64,000 nucleotides of DNA from Pelagicoccus albus (GTDB lineage Bacteria; Verrucomicrobiota; Verrucomicrobiia; Opitutales; Opitutaceae), in assembly GCF_014230145.1 (NCBI RefSeq), contig NZ_JACHVC010000013.1, positions 868,001-932,000 of the forward strand, in the 5' to 3' direction. Each line of letters begins with the position of its first letter. The stretch's first letter is position 1. Positions 25,219 through 34,571 of this stretch are shown one piece after another. Below the pieces are notes generated by a model that was not told the DNA's origin, made no database searches, and worked only from the letters and a program-made list of their open reading frames with translations. A program made the position numbers and the translations under genes.

Positions 25219-27480
25219 ATGAATTGGCGGATCGAGAAAGGAAATGGCTTCTTCCTGCCTGCTATCGGCTGGCATCTGGATGCCCGCAAGCCCGTCCATC
25301 GGTCCTTCGTATCTCACGCCCATTTCGATCACATGGGCGCGCACGATACCATCCTCTGTAGCCCCGCCACAGCTAAGCTGATGCAGCGGAGGATTTCGGG
25401 GAAACGGAATTGGATCATCCACGACTTCGGAGAGACCTTCGAACTGAAACCGGGAGTCACCGCCTGCTTCTATCCGGCCGGACACATCATCGGTTCGACC
25501 ATGCTTTGGCTGGAGAAAGAGGGTCGCAGCTTCCTCTACACGGGCGACTTCAAACTGACTCGCGGGATTTCCGCCGAAGTCTGCCAGCCTGTCAAAGCGG
25601 ACACGCTGGTCCTGGAATCCACCTACGGTTTGCCTCGCTACACCTTCCCGCCGGAAGAGCAGGTATTCGGCGAGATGATACAGTTTTGCCGTGACACCTT
25701 GGACAACGGCGATACGCCGGTGATTTTCGGATACAGCCTCGGCAAAAGCCAAGCCATCCTTAGATCCCTAGCCGAAGCGAAACTGGAGGTCATGCTTCAC
25801 CCACAAGTCCTGAAGCTCACTCGGTCTTGCGAAGAACTGGGCTGGGAATTCCCGCCCTACTTCGCCTTCGCAGAGCGACAGCACGAAGGGAAGGTGATCA
25901 TTTCTCCACCCATGCCCAAGGACTCGGAATGGATGCAAAGTATCCGCAAACCAAAGACCGCCATGATCTCGGGCTGGGCCTTGGATCCGTCCTCCACTTT
26001 TCGCTACCAGTGCGACAAGACTTTCCCGATCTCGGATCACGCGGACTACTTGGATCTGCTCAGTTTCGTAGCCAAAGTAGACCCGAGCGAAGTCTACACC
26101 GTGCACGGATTCGCCAAGGAATTCGCCGCCACACTACGCGAACAAGGTTATCAAGCCTTCGCCCTCAACCAAGAAAACCAGCTGGGCTTAGACCTGCCCG
26201 CTGAGCCTGTTGTGGAGAACGATCTGCCCCAAACGTCGGAGCCAAAAATCGAATCGGTGGACGACTCCAGCTACGCGGCGTTCGCCCAGCTCTACGAATC
26301 CCTCTGCCAAACCGATAGTATTCGCAAAAAGCAGGATCTGCTGGATTCGCATCTTGCGAAGCTGAGCGCCGAGGATTGTAACGCCTGCATTTCCCTTCTT
26401 GATACGCCCGATCCGGCGATCGCCACGGACTTCCCGCCCAAACGCGTTCTGCAATCGCTGCTCCTGGCCACCGGAACAAGCGAAAGCGAATACAAGCAGC
26501 TACACCAGCAACTAAGAAATACTCAGACGACTGCAGCTAAACTCCTCGGCCAGCAGTCAATCACATCCGGCAAATCGCTTCGGGACCTTCAGGCCTTCCT
26601 CAAGGCTCTTGCCGCCGCACCTAATCCCATTTTCAAGCAATCCCTGCTAAGCGAACAGTTTCGCAAACTATGGCCAGCCGAAGGCGTTCACCTGCTGGCC
26701 TACCTAAGCCACTCCACCTCCCACGAACTGAGCGACGAGATTTTCTGCCAAGCCATCGCCCAACGCTTCGGGCAAAACGTGGTGGAGGTGCGGGCTGCTT
26801 ACCTGAGAAACGGGCGACTGCTCCCCGTGCTGCAAGCCGCCGCAGACCACCGCTTGGACTCCATCCGCATTTGCTATTTTCAGCCCATAGCTCCATTGCA
26901 GGCGAAATTGGAGTTCAGCCCTGAGGCTGTAATGGAAAAGCAAGGCCTCTCGCTCTGGGCAGAACCGGAACACGACGGGATGCGCTGTCAAATCCACAAA
27001 AATGGCGAGCACGTGGACCTCTACGACGCCAGCGGGGACCGCATCACCCACCTTTTCCCAGAGCTAGTCGAGACTGCCCGGTCCATCCCCCAGCACTTTA
27101 TCGCCGACGCGGCGGTCGTCCCCTGGGGTTACGAAAGTCCGCTTCCCCGCAGCGAATTGGATAAACGCCTCACCCTTCGCGCCGAGGACCTTTTCTTAGG
27201 CGAGGATGTAGAGGTAACGCTTTGGCTCTTCGACCTGCTTTGCCTCAATGGAGAAGACCTGCTGGACAAGCCGTTGGAGGAAAGACGCCAGAAACTGGAC
27301 ACCTTTTCGGTGACCCCAAAAATACGGATTACTCCCGTTTCCCCGCTCATGGGAGTCGACCAGGTAGAAGAAGCCCTCGAGCAAACGACCTCGCGCGGAA
27401 ACAAGGGACTCCTCTTCAAGGACCCTCAAAGCGCCTACGATCCTCTAGCCGAAGCGGAAAGCTGGCTAAAACTGAGATAG
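25219..27480 (+). CDS. Fusion of beta-CASP metallo-beta-lactamase nuclease with a degenerate ATP-dependent DNA ligase
   Basis: Residues 1-330 are an SNM1/Artemis-like nuclease of the ligase-associated exonuclease type: SHAHFDHMGAH (HxHxDH), YPAGHIIGS, TGDFK, ESTYGLP and a beta-CASP ISDHAD. Residues ~345-560 resemble the DNA-binding domain of ATP-dependent ligases, and ~565-753 the nucleotidyltransferase domain. Motif I reads E584-H-D-G-M-R, so the lysine that accepts AMP is Glu. Motif III has Ala632 where Glu is expected. Motif IV (GLLFKD) and part of motif V (WLKLR) remain, but the chain stops there with no OB fold. Ligation by the usual mechanism is therefore unlikely; the ligase half may serve in DNA binding. 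ATG at 25219 is chosen; a TTG at 25201 is possible. Confidence 0.85.
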   Translation: MNWRIEKGNGFFLPAIGWHLDARKPVHRSFVSHAHFDHMGAHDTILCSPATAKLMQRRISGKRNWIIHDFGETFELKPGVTACFYPAGHIIGSTMLWLEKEGRSFLYTGDFKLTRGISAEVCQPVKADTLVLESTYGLPRYTFPPEEQVFGEMIQFCRDTLDNGDTPVIFGYSLGKSQAILRSLAEAKLEVMLHPQVLKLTRSCEELGWEFPPYFAFAERQHEGKVIISPPMPKDSEWMQSIRKPKTAMISGWALDPSSTFRYQCDKTFPISDHADYLDLLSFVAKVDPSEVYTVHGFAKEFAATLREQGYQAFALNQENQLGLDLPAEPVVENDLPQTSEPKIESVDDSSYAAFAQLYESLCQTDSIRKKQDLLDSHLAKLSAEDCNACISLLDTPDPAIATDFPPKRVLQSLLLATGTSESEYKQLHQQLRNTQTTAAKLLGQQSITSGKSLRDLQAFLKALAAAPNPIFKQSLLSEQFRKLWPAEGVHLLAYLSHSTSHELSDEIFCQAIAQRFGQNVVEVRAAYLRNGRLLPVLQAAADHRLDSIRICYFQPIAPLQAKLEFSPEAVMEKQGLSLWAEPEHDGMRCQIHKNGEHVDLYDASGDRITHLFPELVETARSIPQHFIADAAVVPWGYESPLPRSELDKRLTLRAEDLFLGEDVEVTLWLFDLLCLNGEDLLDKPLEERRQKLDTFSVTPKIRITPVSPLMGVDQVEEALEQTTSRGNKGLLFKDPQSAYDPLAEAESWLKLR

Positions 27481-27576
27481 TCCCCATAAGCCGGGCCGCA
27501 CAAAAAGGTGGAACTCTAGGCGACATCTGCGCATCACATTTCAATTTCGGTAATACCCGATCCTATTTCTAGCGCC

Positions 27577-28443
27577 ATGTATCCAAGCTTTTCCAAACTC
27601 CCCGCCCTTATTGTCGCCACGGCATCCTTATTTTTGGCAACCTCGCTGCATGCCGGCTTCGGCAACGATGCCTTCGAGGACGATCCCAAGTTGCGACAGG
27701 AGGACAATCTCGATTGGCCCGAGGTCGAATTTCCCTCCGCCGAAATCCGTGGCCGCGGCTTCCACCCGGGCGAGTCCTTCGAGTACCGCGCCCAATGGGG
27801 TTGGTTTCGCAAGGCGGGTCGTATCGCCTTCTACACCGAGCCGAGCGACGACCCGGACCAAGCGGCCTTGATCGTAAAAACGGAAACTCGGTCCGACGGC
27901 CTGATACGGAAATTCTATCCCATGACGCTGATGGCCACCACCGTGCTCGACGCGGAAAATTGGCGTATGCTCCGCAACGAGACCGAGGGCAAGGTCCGCT
28001 CTGACGAGACCTCGACTCTCACTCTTTTCGACTTCGACCGCGATTTGATGAACTATCAGGACCAGGTCGAGCCAGAGTACAGCCGCATTCGTGAGCTCCC
28101 TTACGACTGCCCGGTCGACTACTCTTCCGCCTTTCTTCAGCTCCGTGGCATGGACCTGAAAGTAGGATCTACCTACCCGCTCTTCGTCAGCACCAAGGGC
28201 AAATTCTACTACGCAGTCCTAAAGGTAATCGAGATGGAAGAACTCGACACTGAAATCGGCGACGTGGAGTGCTTCCGCCTAGAGCCGATCAGCTCCTTTC
28301 CAGAGAGCAAGGTCTTCCGAGAAGGTGGGAAAATGTCGGTCTGGATCACCAACGACGAGCGCCGCATCCCCGTCCGCTTCGACGTGAAGACCTCCGTGGG
28401 CAACGCTTCCATCCGATTGGAAAAATATACCCTCGCGAACTGA
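27577..28443 (+). CDS. DUF3108 family exported protein
   Basis: Predicted periplasmic protein of unknown function. An N-terminal hydrophobic segment with a small-residue cleavage area (ATSLHAGFG) acts as signal peptide. The mature part has FHPGESFEYRAQWGWFRKAGRI and later VWITNDERRIPVRFDVKTSVGNASIRLEKY, the hallmark opening and ending of DUF3108. 288 residues, normal length. Members are often beta-rich lipid- or polymer-associated proteins, but no function is established. Stands alone between the nuclease fusion and cysI, 147 bp from the latter. Confidence 0.8.
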   Translation: MYPSFSKLPALIVATASLFLATSLHAGFGNDAFEDDPKLRQEDNLDWPEVEFPSAEIRGRGFHPGESFEYRAQWGWFRKAGRIAFYTEPSDDPDQAALIVKTETRSDGLIRKFYPMTLMATTVLDAENWRMLRNETEGKVRSDETSTLTLFDFDRDLMNYQDQVEPEYSRIRELPYDCPVDYSSAFLQLRGMDLKVGSTYPLFVSTKGKFYYAVLKVIEMEELDTEIGDVECFRLEPISSFPESKVFREGGKMSVWITNDERRIPVRFDVKTSVGNASIRLEKYTLAN

Positions 28444-28591
28444 ATCAGCCCTCTCATAGGCTGCCAGCTTCCACACAAATCCCCTGCCAAAGGCCTCGAA
28501 AGCAACGAAAACATAACCCATGCTTTTAATCTTTGGCATCTAAGGCAATTTACTTGCTTTATAATTTAAGAAACCTAAAACCGCCCGAATC

Positions 28592-30292
28592 ATGAGTTCC
28601 GGAGAAGCCACACCAAAGCTCGAAAAAAACGAGTACCTGAAAGAGGAGAGCAACAATCTCCGCGGCACCCTAGTAGAGGAATTGGCCGACAACAGCACTG
28701 CAGGCATCAGCGCCGACGCCTCTCAGCTGACCAAATTTCACGGCATGTACGTACAAGACGACCGCGATATCCGCGGGGAACGCCGCGCCAAGAAGCTGGA
28801 GAAAGCGTTTTCCTTCATGCTGCGCGTTCGTCTGCCGGGCGGAGTTTGCTCCCCGGATCAGTACCTCATGATGGATCAGCTTTCCAGTGATTACGGAAAC
28901 GACACCATCCGCCTCACTACCCGCCAGACCTACCAGCTGCACGGGCTACTGAAGGGAAATCTCCGCAATGTGATTCGCAAGATGGACGACGTCCTTATGG
29001 ACTCCATCGGCGCTTGCGGCGACATCAACCGCAACGTGATGTGCCAGCCGGATTTCAAGAAGACCCACGCCCACGCCAAGGTCTACGAAATCGCCAAGAA
29101 CATTTCCCTGCACCTCCTCCCGAAGGGTAAAGCCTATCGCGAAATCTTCATCGACGGAGAAAAGTTCTCCGGTGAAGTCGAGGAAGAGCCCATCTACGGC
29201 ACCACCTATCTGCCGCGTAAGTTCAAGATCGGCGTCGCGATTCCACCAACCAACGATGTCGACGTCTTCTCCCAAGACCTTGGTTTCATCGCTATCTTCG
29301 AAGGCGAAAAGCTGCTCGGCTTCAACGTGACCGTTGGCGGTGGACTCGGCACTACGCACGGAAACGACAAGACTTACCCACGCGTCGCGGACGTGATGGG
29401 CTTCTGCACTCCAGAGCAGGTTAACCAAGTCGCCGAAGCCGTCGTGCTCGCCCAGCGCGACAACGGTTCCCGCACAGACCGCAAAAACGCCCGCTTGAAG
29501 TACACCATCGACCGCATGGGGCTGGCAGCCTTCAAGGCCGAAGTCGAAAAACGCACTGGCTTCCCGATCGCGGAAGCCAAGCCATTCGAATTCACCACCA
29601 TTCAGGACGACTACGGCTGGAATCAGGACATCGAAGGCAAGTGGTACTACGTGCAGTTCGTTGCCTCCGGTCGCATCATCGACAAGGACGGCGTAAACCT
29701 GCGCACCGCTTTCCGTGAAATCGCGAAGATCCATAAGGGCGACATTCGCCTGACTCCTACTCAAAACCTCGCGTTCTGCGGAATCGACGAGGCGGATAAG
29801 GAAGCCATCCAAAAAATCCTGGACGAAAACGGAGTAGCCGGACCGGAGAAATTATCTGGACTTCGCAAAAACGCCATGGCCTGCCCTGCTCTTCCTACCT
29901 GTGGACTGGCTCTCTCCGAATCGGAACGCTTCATCCCCGACCTTCTCGACGAATTCGAAAAGGTCCTCGACGAAGCGGGTCTCTCCGACGACGCCATCAG
30001 CATCCGCATGACCGGTTGCCCGAATGGCTGCGCTCGCCCTTACTTGGCGGAAATCGGCCTCATCGGTAAAGCCCCCGGCAAGTACAACCTGTACTTGGGA
30101 GCCAAGTACAACGGCATGCGTCTCAACACAATCTACAAGGAGAGCATCAAAGCCGAGGAGATCGTACCTTCCGTCGAGCCGCACTTGAAAGCCTACGCCA
30201 AGGAACGCCAAGAAGGCGAAGGCTTCGGAGACTTCTGCGTGCGCACTGGAGTGGTCACTCCTCCGAGCAAATACACCGTAGGACAAGACTAG
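28592..30292 (+). CDS. cysI: Assimilatory sulfite reductase hemoprotein (CysI type)
   Basis: Reduces sulfite to sulfide at a siroheme-[4Fe-4S] centre. The four cluster cysteines are in ACPALPTCGLALSESER and TGCPNGCARPYLAEIGL, and the siroheme-contacting RLTTRQTYQLHG and RNVMCQPD motifs are present. The sequence follows E. coli CysI closely (566 against 570 residues). No cysJ flavoprotein or cysG is nearby, so the electron donor is unknown. A TATAAT at 28560-28565 just upstream may be the -10 element but has no well-spaced -35 box. A strong terminator follows. Confidence 0.93.
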   Translation: MSSGEATPKLEKNEYLKEESNNLRGTLVEELADNSTAGISADASQLTKFHGMYVQDDRDIRGERRAKKLEKAFSFMLRVRLPGGVCSPDQYLMMDQLSSDYGNDTIRLTTRQTYQLHGLLKGNLRNVIRKMDDVLMDSIGACGDINRNVMCQPDFKKTHAHAKVYEIAKNISLHLLPKGKAYREIFIDGEKFSGEVEEEPIYGTTYLPRKFKIGVAIPPTNDVDVFSQDLGFIAIFEGEKLLGFNVTVGGGLGTTHGNDKTYPRVADVMGFCTPEQVNQVAEAVVLAQRDNGSRTDRKNARLKYTIDRMGLAAFKAEVEKRTGFPIAEAKPFEFTTIQDDYGWNQDIEGKWYYVQFVASGRIIDKDGVNLRTAFREIAKIHKGDIRLTPTQNLAFCGIDEADKEAIQKILDENGVAGPEKLSGLRKNAMACPALPTCGLALSESERFIPDLLDEFEKVLDEAGLSDDAISIRMTGCPNGCARPYLAEIGLIGKAPGKYNLYLGAKYNGMRLNTIYKESIKAEEIVPSVEPHLKAYAKERQEGEGFGDFCVRTGVVTPPSKYTVGQD

Positions 30293-30336
30293 TTGTCCGG
30301 ACCGATAACACTGAAATTTAAAACGCTTACACCACA

Positions 30337-30366
30337 GGCGGATCGCAGCAGCGATCCGCCTTTTTC
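30337..30366 (+). terminator. Rho-independent terminator after cysI
   Basis: Perfect 10-bp stem GGCGGATCGC/GCGATCCGCC with an AGCA loop, directly followed by TTTTT. Confidence 0.95.
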
Positions 30367-30435
30367 ATGTTCGGAGAATAATGCGGGATCGCCAGCTTTC
30401 GCATCCAAGCTCAGCTCCGAAACGTACTTCTACAC

Positions 30436-31467
30436 ATGCGATCAACCAACTTGGAAAGAGCACTACTGAAACCGATCATCGCTTTCGCCAGTCTGCTGGC
30501 ACTTTTCGCGAGTCCACTCGTGCGGGGTGAGAGCGATATCCGCCTTTCCGATTGGCCATATCCGTTCCCCGAATACACTTACGATTTCGTCAGTCAGGAG
30601 CAAAACCTAGAAATGGTCTACATGGACCTAGAGCCAACCGGCCTCGCAAATGGCGAAACCGTTGTCTTGCTGCACGGCAAAAACTTTTCCGGCTCCTATT
30701 TCGAAGAAACCGCCAAAGCCCTCAGCGAAGACGGTTTTCGCGTCATCATGCCGGACCAGATCGGCTTCGGAAAATCGACCAAGCCGGAACACTACCACTA
30801 TACTTTCCAACAACTCTCCATCAACACGATGGGACTGCTGCAATCCCTCGAAATTGAGAGCGCCCACGTTTTGGGTCACTCCATGGGAGGGATGATCGCC
30901 ACGCGTTTCGCTCTCATGTATCCGGACTACACCGAATCGCTTACCCTTCTCAACCCGATTGGTTTGGAGGACTGGAAGGCCCTCGGAGTGCCATATCGCC
31001 CGGTCGAAGCTTGGTACGCTCAAGAACTGGGCAAGACCGAAGAGAAAATCCGCAACTACCAGCTAAACTCCTACTACGACGGAAACTGGAATCCAGAATA
31101 TCAACCTTGGGTGGACCAGCTCGCCGCCTACCTCGATAGCCCGGACTATCCGATCATGGCCTGGAACCAAGCCCTCACTTACGATATGATTTTCACCCAG
31201 CCGGTCGTTTACGAATTCAGACAACTTTCCATGCCCACTCTTCTCATCATTGGAGATCGGGACCGCACCGCTCTGGGAAAAGACGCCGTAAGTCCCGAGG
31301 AACGAGCTAAGCTCGGCAAATATGGTGAACTCGGCAAAGCGACCCAAGCCGCAATCCCGGGGTCCAAGCTAGTGGAACTGCATGGGCTCGGCCACATGCC
31401 GCACATCGAAGCCTTCGACCGCTTCATTGGCCCATTCCTGGAATTCCTCGAAGCCCAGACAAACTGA
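30436..31467 (+). CDS. Exported alpha/beta hydrolase
   Basis: Predicted secreted or periplasmic esterase/lipase-like enzyme. An N-terminal signal peptide (hydrophobic run with FASPLVRGES) precedes an alpha/beta hydrolase domain: oxyanion HGKNFSG, nucleophile serine in GHSMGGM, acid in IIGDRDRTALG and histidine in GLGHMPH. The DQIGFGKSTKP stretch resembles the haloperoxidase/epoxide-hydrolase subgroup. 343 residues. Substrate unknown. A signal-bearing polysaccharide deacetylase follows 66 bp later on the same strand. Confidence 0.85.
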   Translation: MRSTNLERALLKPIIAFASLLALFASPLVRGESDIRLSDWPYPFPEYTYDFVSQEQNLEMVYMDLEPTGLANGETVVLLHGKNFSGSYFEETAKALSEDGFRVIMPDQIGFGKSTKPEHYHYTFQQLSINTMGLLQSLEIESAHVLGHSMGGMIATRFALMYPDYTESLTLLNPIGLEDWKALGVPYRPVEAWYAQELGKTEEKIRNYQLNSYYDGNWNPEYQPWVDQLAAYLDSPDYPIMAWNQALTYDMIFTQPVVYEFRQLSMPTLLIIGDRDRTALGKDAVSPEERAKLGKYGELGKATQAAIPGSKLVELHGLGHMPHIEAFDRFIGPFLEFLEAQTN

Positions 31468-31533
31468 GCGGCTAGCTCGTCTGTTAGACTACACTTCGGA
31501 GTTGGCGGGGCGATCGCCTTGGGCTAAGGATAA

Positions 31534-32358
31534 ATGGGTATGAGAATCACGCCCCTTGCCCTTTGTTTCACATTCGCAGCGACCCTTGCCCACGCGGACG
31601 AGTCGGCCTTCCACTGGCCGCACGGAGCGGGAGCTGCAGTCTGCCTAACCTACGATGACTCTCTAGCGTCGCAGATCGATGTCGCCTATCCGCAACTGGA
31701 AGCCGCAGGCTTGAAAGGGACGTTCTTCCTGCAAGGAAATGGCGGCACCATGGAATCTCGAGTCGACGATTGGCGACAGATCGCGGAAGCGGGTCACGAA
31801 CTCGCCAGCCACTCACTCATGCACCCATGCCGCAAAGGCCTACCAGGCCGAGATTGGGTGGCAGACAAGTACGACTTAGACCAATACAATCTGGAACGGC
31901 TCGAATCCGAAATGGAGGTAACCAATATCCTCCTACACGCCATCGACGGCCAAACCGATCGCACTTTCGCCTACCCTTGCGGCGACACGGCCGTATCAAA
32001 CGGCACCCAACCATTCCTCGAATTCGCTCGCGAGTTCTTCGTCGCCTCTCGAGGCGTCTCGCCAGAGCTCGGATCCATGCGAGACTTCAAGTTCAGCGAT
32101 ACGCCCGCCTTTTCGCCAGATACAAAAACCTTCGAAGAATGCGTAGCGTATTTGGAAGATTGTTACGCCAAAGGAACCGTAGCGATTTTCCTCAACCATG
32201 GCGTGGGCGGAGACTATCTCGTCACCGACGCCAAGCTGCACGAACAGATCCTTGAATACCTGGCGGAGAACCAAGACCGCTTTTGGATCGACACCTTCAA
32301 GAACGTCACCCTGCACGCCAAATCCGAATTCGACCGCCTAGACTGGCCCATCGAGTAG
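31534..32358 (+). CDS. Exported polysaccharide deacetylase family protein
   Basis: NodB-type carbohydrate esterase that removes acetyl groups from polysaccharides or peptidoglycan-like substrates. Signal peptide at residues 1-20 (ending AHADES). The catalytic core shows CLTYDDSL (the catalytic Asp and metal Asp), GLKGTFFLQG and the metal histidines in ELASHSLMH. The FAYPCGDT motif replaces the usual FRPPYG. A histidine in FLNHGVGGD follows. 274 residues. Substrate unknown. Confidence 0.85.
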   Translation: MGMRITPLALCFTFAATLAHADESAFHWPHGAGAAVCLTYDDSLASQIDVAYPQLEAAGLKGTFFLQGNGGTMESRVDDWRQIAEAGHELASHSLMHPCRKGLPGRDWVADKYDLDQYNLERLESEMEVTNILLHAIDGQTDRTFAYPCGDTAVSNGTQPFLEFAREFFVASRGVSPELGSMRDFKFSDTPAFSPDTKTFEECVAYLEDCYAKGTVAIFLNHGVGGDYLVTDAKLHEQILEYLAENQDRFWIDTFKNVTLHAKSEFDRLDWPIE

Positions 32359-32379
32359 CAGCAAGCTGGATCCCAAAAA

Positions 32380-33825
32380 TTAAACAGAGGCGCTCAAGAT
32401 CCCTCTGAGCACTGTCAAAGCATCCAGCATCTTGGACTCTGAAAAGGAAGAGAAGCCAAACATGAGACCGTCTCGGCCTTTCGTTTCTATCGCGTAGCTA
32501 GATAGAGCCCTAAAAGCATACCCTTGCTCGCTCCCTGACTTCGCCAAAGATCGGATATCGACAGGCTTTTTGAAGAAGCCAACGAAATGCATGCCGCCGT
32601 CCGTTGGCCCCAGCTCTATCCAATCGCCCAGCATTTCCAAAACCTTATCGGCCAGCCAGTGGCTGCGCTTCGCATAAAGTTGCCGCATCTTTCGAACATG
32701 TCGCAGGTAGTGTCCTTGGCGGATAAACTCGGCCAAAGTCGCTTGGATAGATATAGACGGATTCATAGCGCCAACTTTCCAAAGAGTCAGAAAATCCGGA
32801 TACGCATGTTTGGGCACCACCAAATATCCTATTCTCACATCCGGAAACATAGAACGGGTGAACGTGCCCAGATAGAGGATACGATCGTAACCAGCCAATC
32901 CTTGCATGGCAGGAAGCGGTTTTCCGCGAAATCTAAACTCGCTGTCGTAATCGTCCTCCAGGATCCATGCTCCCTTTTTGCGAGCCCATTCTAGAAGCAC
33001 TGCCTGTCGGCCGACCGGCATAGCGGACCCGATCGGGAACTGGCGCGCGGGAGTCGCGACCACAAGCCGAACCGAGCGTTTTTGAGCCAGCAATTCCTCC
33101 ACCTTCATGCCTTCCAAATCCACCGGTACCGGAAGCACTTCAGCTCCGCTCATGCGAAACGCGTCCGCCACTCCTTTGAAACACGGGTCTTCCACAGCAA
33201 CTCGATCTCCACTTTCCACGAGTGCTCGTGCCACTAGGTCCAAGCCCGGTTGGCTTCCGTTGAAAATCAGGATCTGGTCCGCACTGCAGCGAACGCCCCG
33301 ATGTGTCCGCAGGTGCCCCGCGATCGCCTCGCGCAAGCCGAGATAACCGCCCTCCCCGTGTCCATAGGTGTTGAGGGAATCCGGCGACCCTCGCAATCGC
33401 CTGCTGTACAATTTGAGCCAGGTTTCGATCGGGAAAGCCTCCAGATCCGGGCAACCCGACAAAAACGGAGGGAGCTCAATGTAGGGTGCCAAATTTGAGC
33501 GAATTTCCGTTTCCTCATCCGTACTCAAGGCCCTTCGGGCTCCTTCGGCTTTGAGGAAGCCATCCGGCAGCAGCTTGGTCACGAAGGTGCCGGAGCCTCG
33601 TCGCGTTTCCAAATAACCTTCCGCTATCAGCTGTTCGTAAGCCTGAGTCACCGTGATACGCCCCACTCCGTATCGAGCAGCCAATTCCCGGCTGGAGGGA
33701 ACTCGCTGCCCAGTGGTCAATTGCCCCGACAAGATCGCATCACGAAACGCCTCGTATAGCCGTCGGTAGATCGGCTGCGGGCCGGGGCTGAGTTGAGGGC
33801 AATAATTGGCTCTATTATTTTTCAC
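32380..33825 (-). CDS. MocR-type regulator (GntR HTH plus aminotransferase-like domain) lacking the PLP lysine
   Basis: N-terminal GntR winged helix (about residues 18-84: VPSSRELAARYGVGRITVTQAYEQL) joined to a fold-type I aminotransferase-like domain. The PLP-ring Asp (DDYDSEF) and NGSQPGLDL segment are present. At the Schiff-base position the usual GTFSK is GTFTR, so the lysine is Arg324 (codon 32854-32856). Covalent PLP binding would be lost. GTG start at 33825. Divergently transcribed from a PNPOx-like flavoprotein, with an inverted repeat between them. 481 residues, normal for MocR/PdxR. Confidence 0.88.
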   Translation of the reverse strand: MKNNRANYCPQLSPGPQPIYRRLYEAFRDAILSGQLTTGQRVPSSRELAARYGVGRITVTQAYEQLIAEGYLETRRGSGTFVTKLLPDGFLKAEGARRALSTDEETEIRSNLAPYIELPPFLSGCPDLEAFPIETWLKLYSRRLRGSPDSLNTYGHGEGGYLGLREAIAGHLRTHRGVRCSADQILIFNGSQPGLDLVARALVESGDRVAVEDPCFKGVADAFRMSGAEVLPVPVDLEGMKVEELLAQKRSVRLVVATPARQFPIGSAMPVGRQAVLLEWARKKGAWILEDDYDSEFRFRGKPLPAMQGLAGYDRILYLGTFTRSMFPDVRIGYLVVPKHAYPDFLTLWKVGAMNPSISIQATLAEFIRQGHYLRHVRKMRQLYAKRSHWLADKVLEMLGDWIELGPTDGGMHFVGFFKKPVDIRSLAKSGSEQGYAFRALSSYAIETKGRDGLMFGFSSFSESKMLDALTVLRGILSASV

Positions 33826-33827
33826 AC

Positions 33828-33853
33828 TAGTGGACCTATCTACAGATCCACTA
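33828..33853. promoter_or_regulatory. Inverted repeat, likely MocR operator
   Basis: TAGTGGA (33828-33834) and TCCACTA (33847-33853) form perfect 7-bp arms 12 bp apart. They lie directly upstream of the regulator's GTG and 56 bp before the divergent flavoprotein, a usual position for auto- and target regulation by MocR proteins. Confidence 0.6.
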
Positions 33854-33908
33854 ATTAGCTATCATGGCCATCGAATCAACCTAAACACCAACAGACTCAA
33901 ACAAACCT

Positions 33909-34571
33909 ATGTCTTGTCCTTTTGCCTCCACCGAACGCTCGCGTCCTCAAAGATCACCTAAACGGGTCGGATTCGAGCGTGAACCGATCTACGCCGTCGT
34001 CGACGAAGCTCCCATCTGCCACGTCGGCTTCACGCAGCCAGACGGGCAACCCTTTGTCATTCCGACCATTCACGCTCGTAAAGGCGACACCCTCTATTTC
34101 CACGGCTCCACCCAAAGTCGGCTCTTACAGGCCATCGCCTCAGGCAATCCGATTTGCTGCACCTTCACATTCCTCGATGGAATCGTGGCCGCCCGCTCCG
34201 CCATGCATCATTCCATGAACTACCGCTCCGTAGTCGCCTTCGGTAGTGGTCATTTGGTGACGGATGAGGCGGAACGCTGGGAAGCCTTTGAACTGACGGT
34301 AGAAAAGCTGATCCCCGGACGCTGGGAAAACTGCCGGCAGCCCAACGAATCCGAAGCAAAAGTCACCGCCATTGCTGCCTTAAAAATCGAGGAAGCTAGC
34401 CTGAAGGTCCGCAGCGGGCCGGTAAGCGATATTGCGTCCGACTTAGATGGTCCTTATTGGGCCGGCGTAATTCCGACTGAAATGAAGGTCTTAAATCCAG
34501 AGCCCGACCCTCATTTGCCTCAAGGCTCTACCACACCAGATCACATCCAAGCGCTCGTTAAGCCATGCTAG
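33909..34571 (+). CDS. Pyridoxamine 5'-phosphate oxidase-like FMN-binding protein
   Basis: Split-barrel flavoprotein of the PNPOx-like superfamily (COG3467 type). The sequence has the AICHVGFTQPDGQPFVIPTIHARKGDTLYFHGS core and the later MNYRSVVAFGSG strand typical of these proteins. The 220-residue length fits. True vitamin B6 oxidase activity is not implied; many members are FMN- or heme-binding proteins of unknown function. It is divergent from the MocR regulator, so it is the probable target gene. Its stop overlaps the next gene's start. Confidence 0.82.
   Translation: MSCPFASTERSRPQRSPKRVGFEREPIYAVVDEAPICHVGFTQPDGQPFVIPTIHARKGDTLYFHGSTQSRLLQAIASGNPICCTFTFLDGIVAARSAMHHSMNYRSVVAFGSGHLVTDEAERWEAFELTVEKLIPGRWENCRQPNESEAKVTAIAALKIEEASLKVRSGPVSDIASDLDGPYWAGVIPTEMKVLNPEPDPHLPQGSTTPDHIQALVKPC

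Noticed and set aside
31507-31533. GG-N10-GC spaced sequence before the polysaccharide deacetylase as a sigma-54 promoter
   Set aside because: Only the GG/GC dinucleotides match; the TTGC part of the -12 element is absent and the region is GC-rich, so chance is likely.
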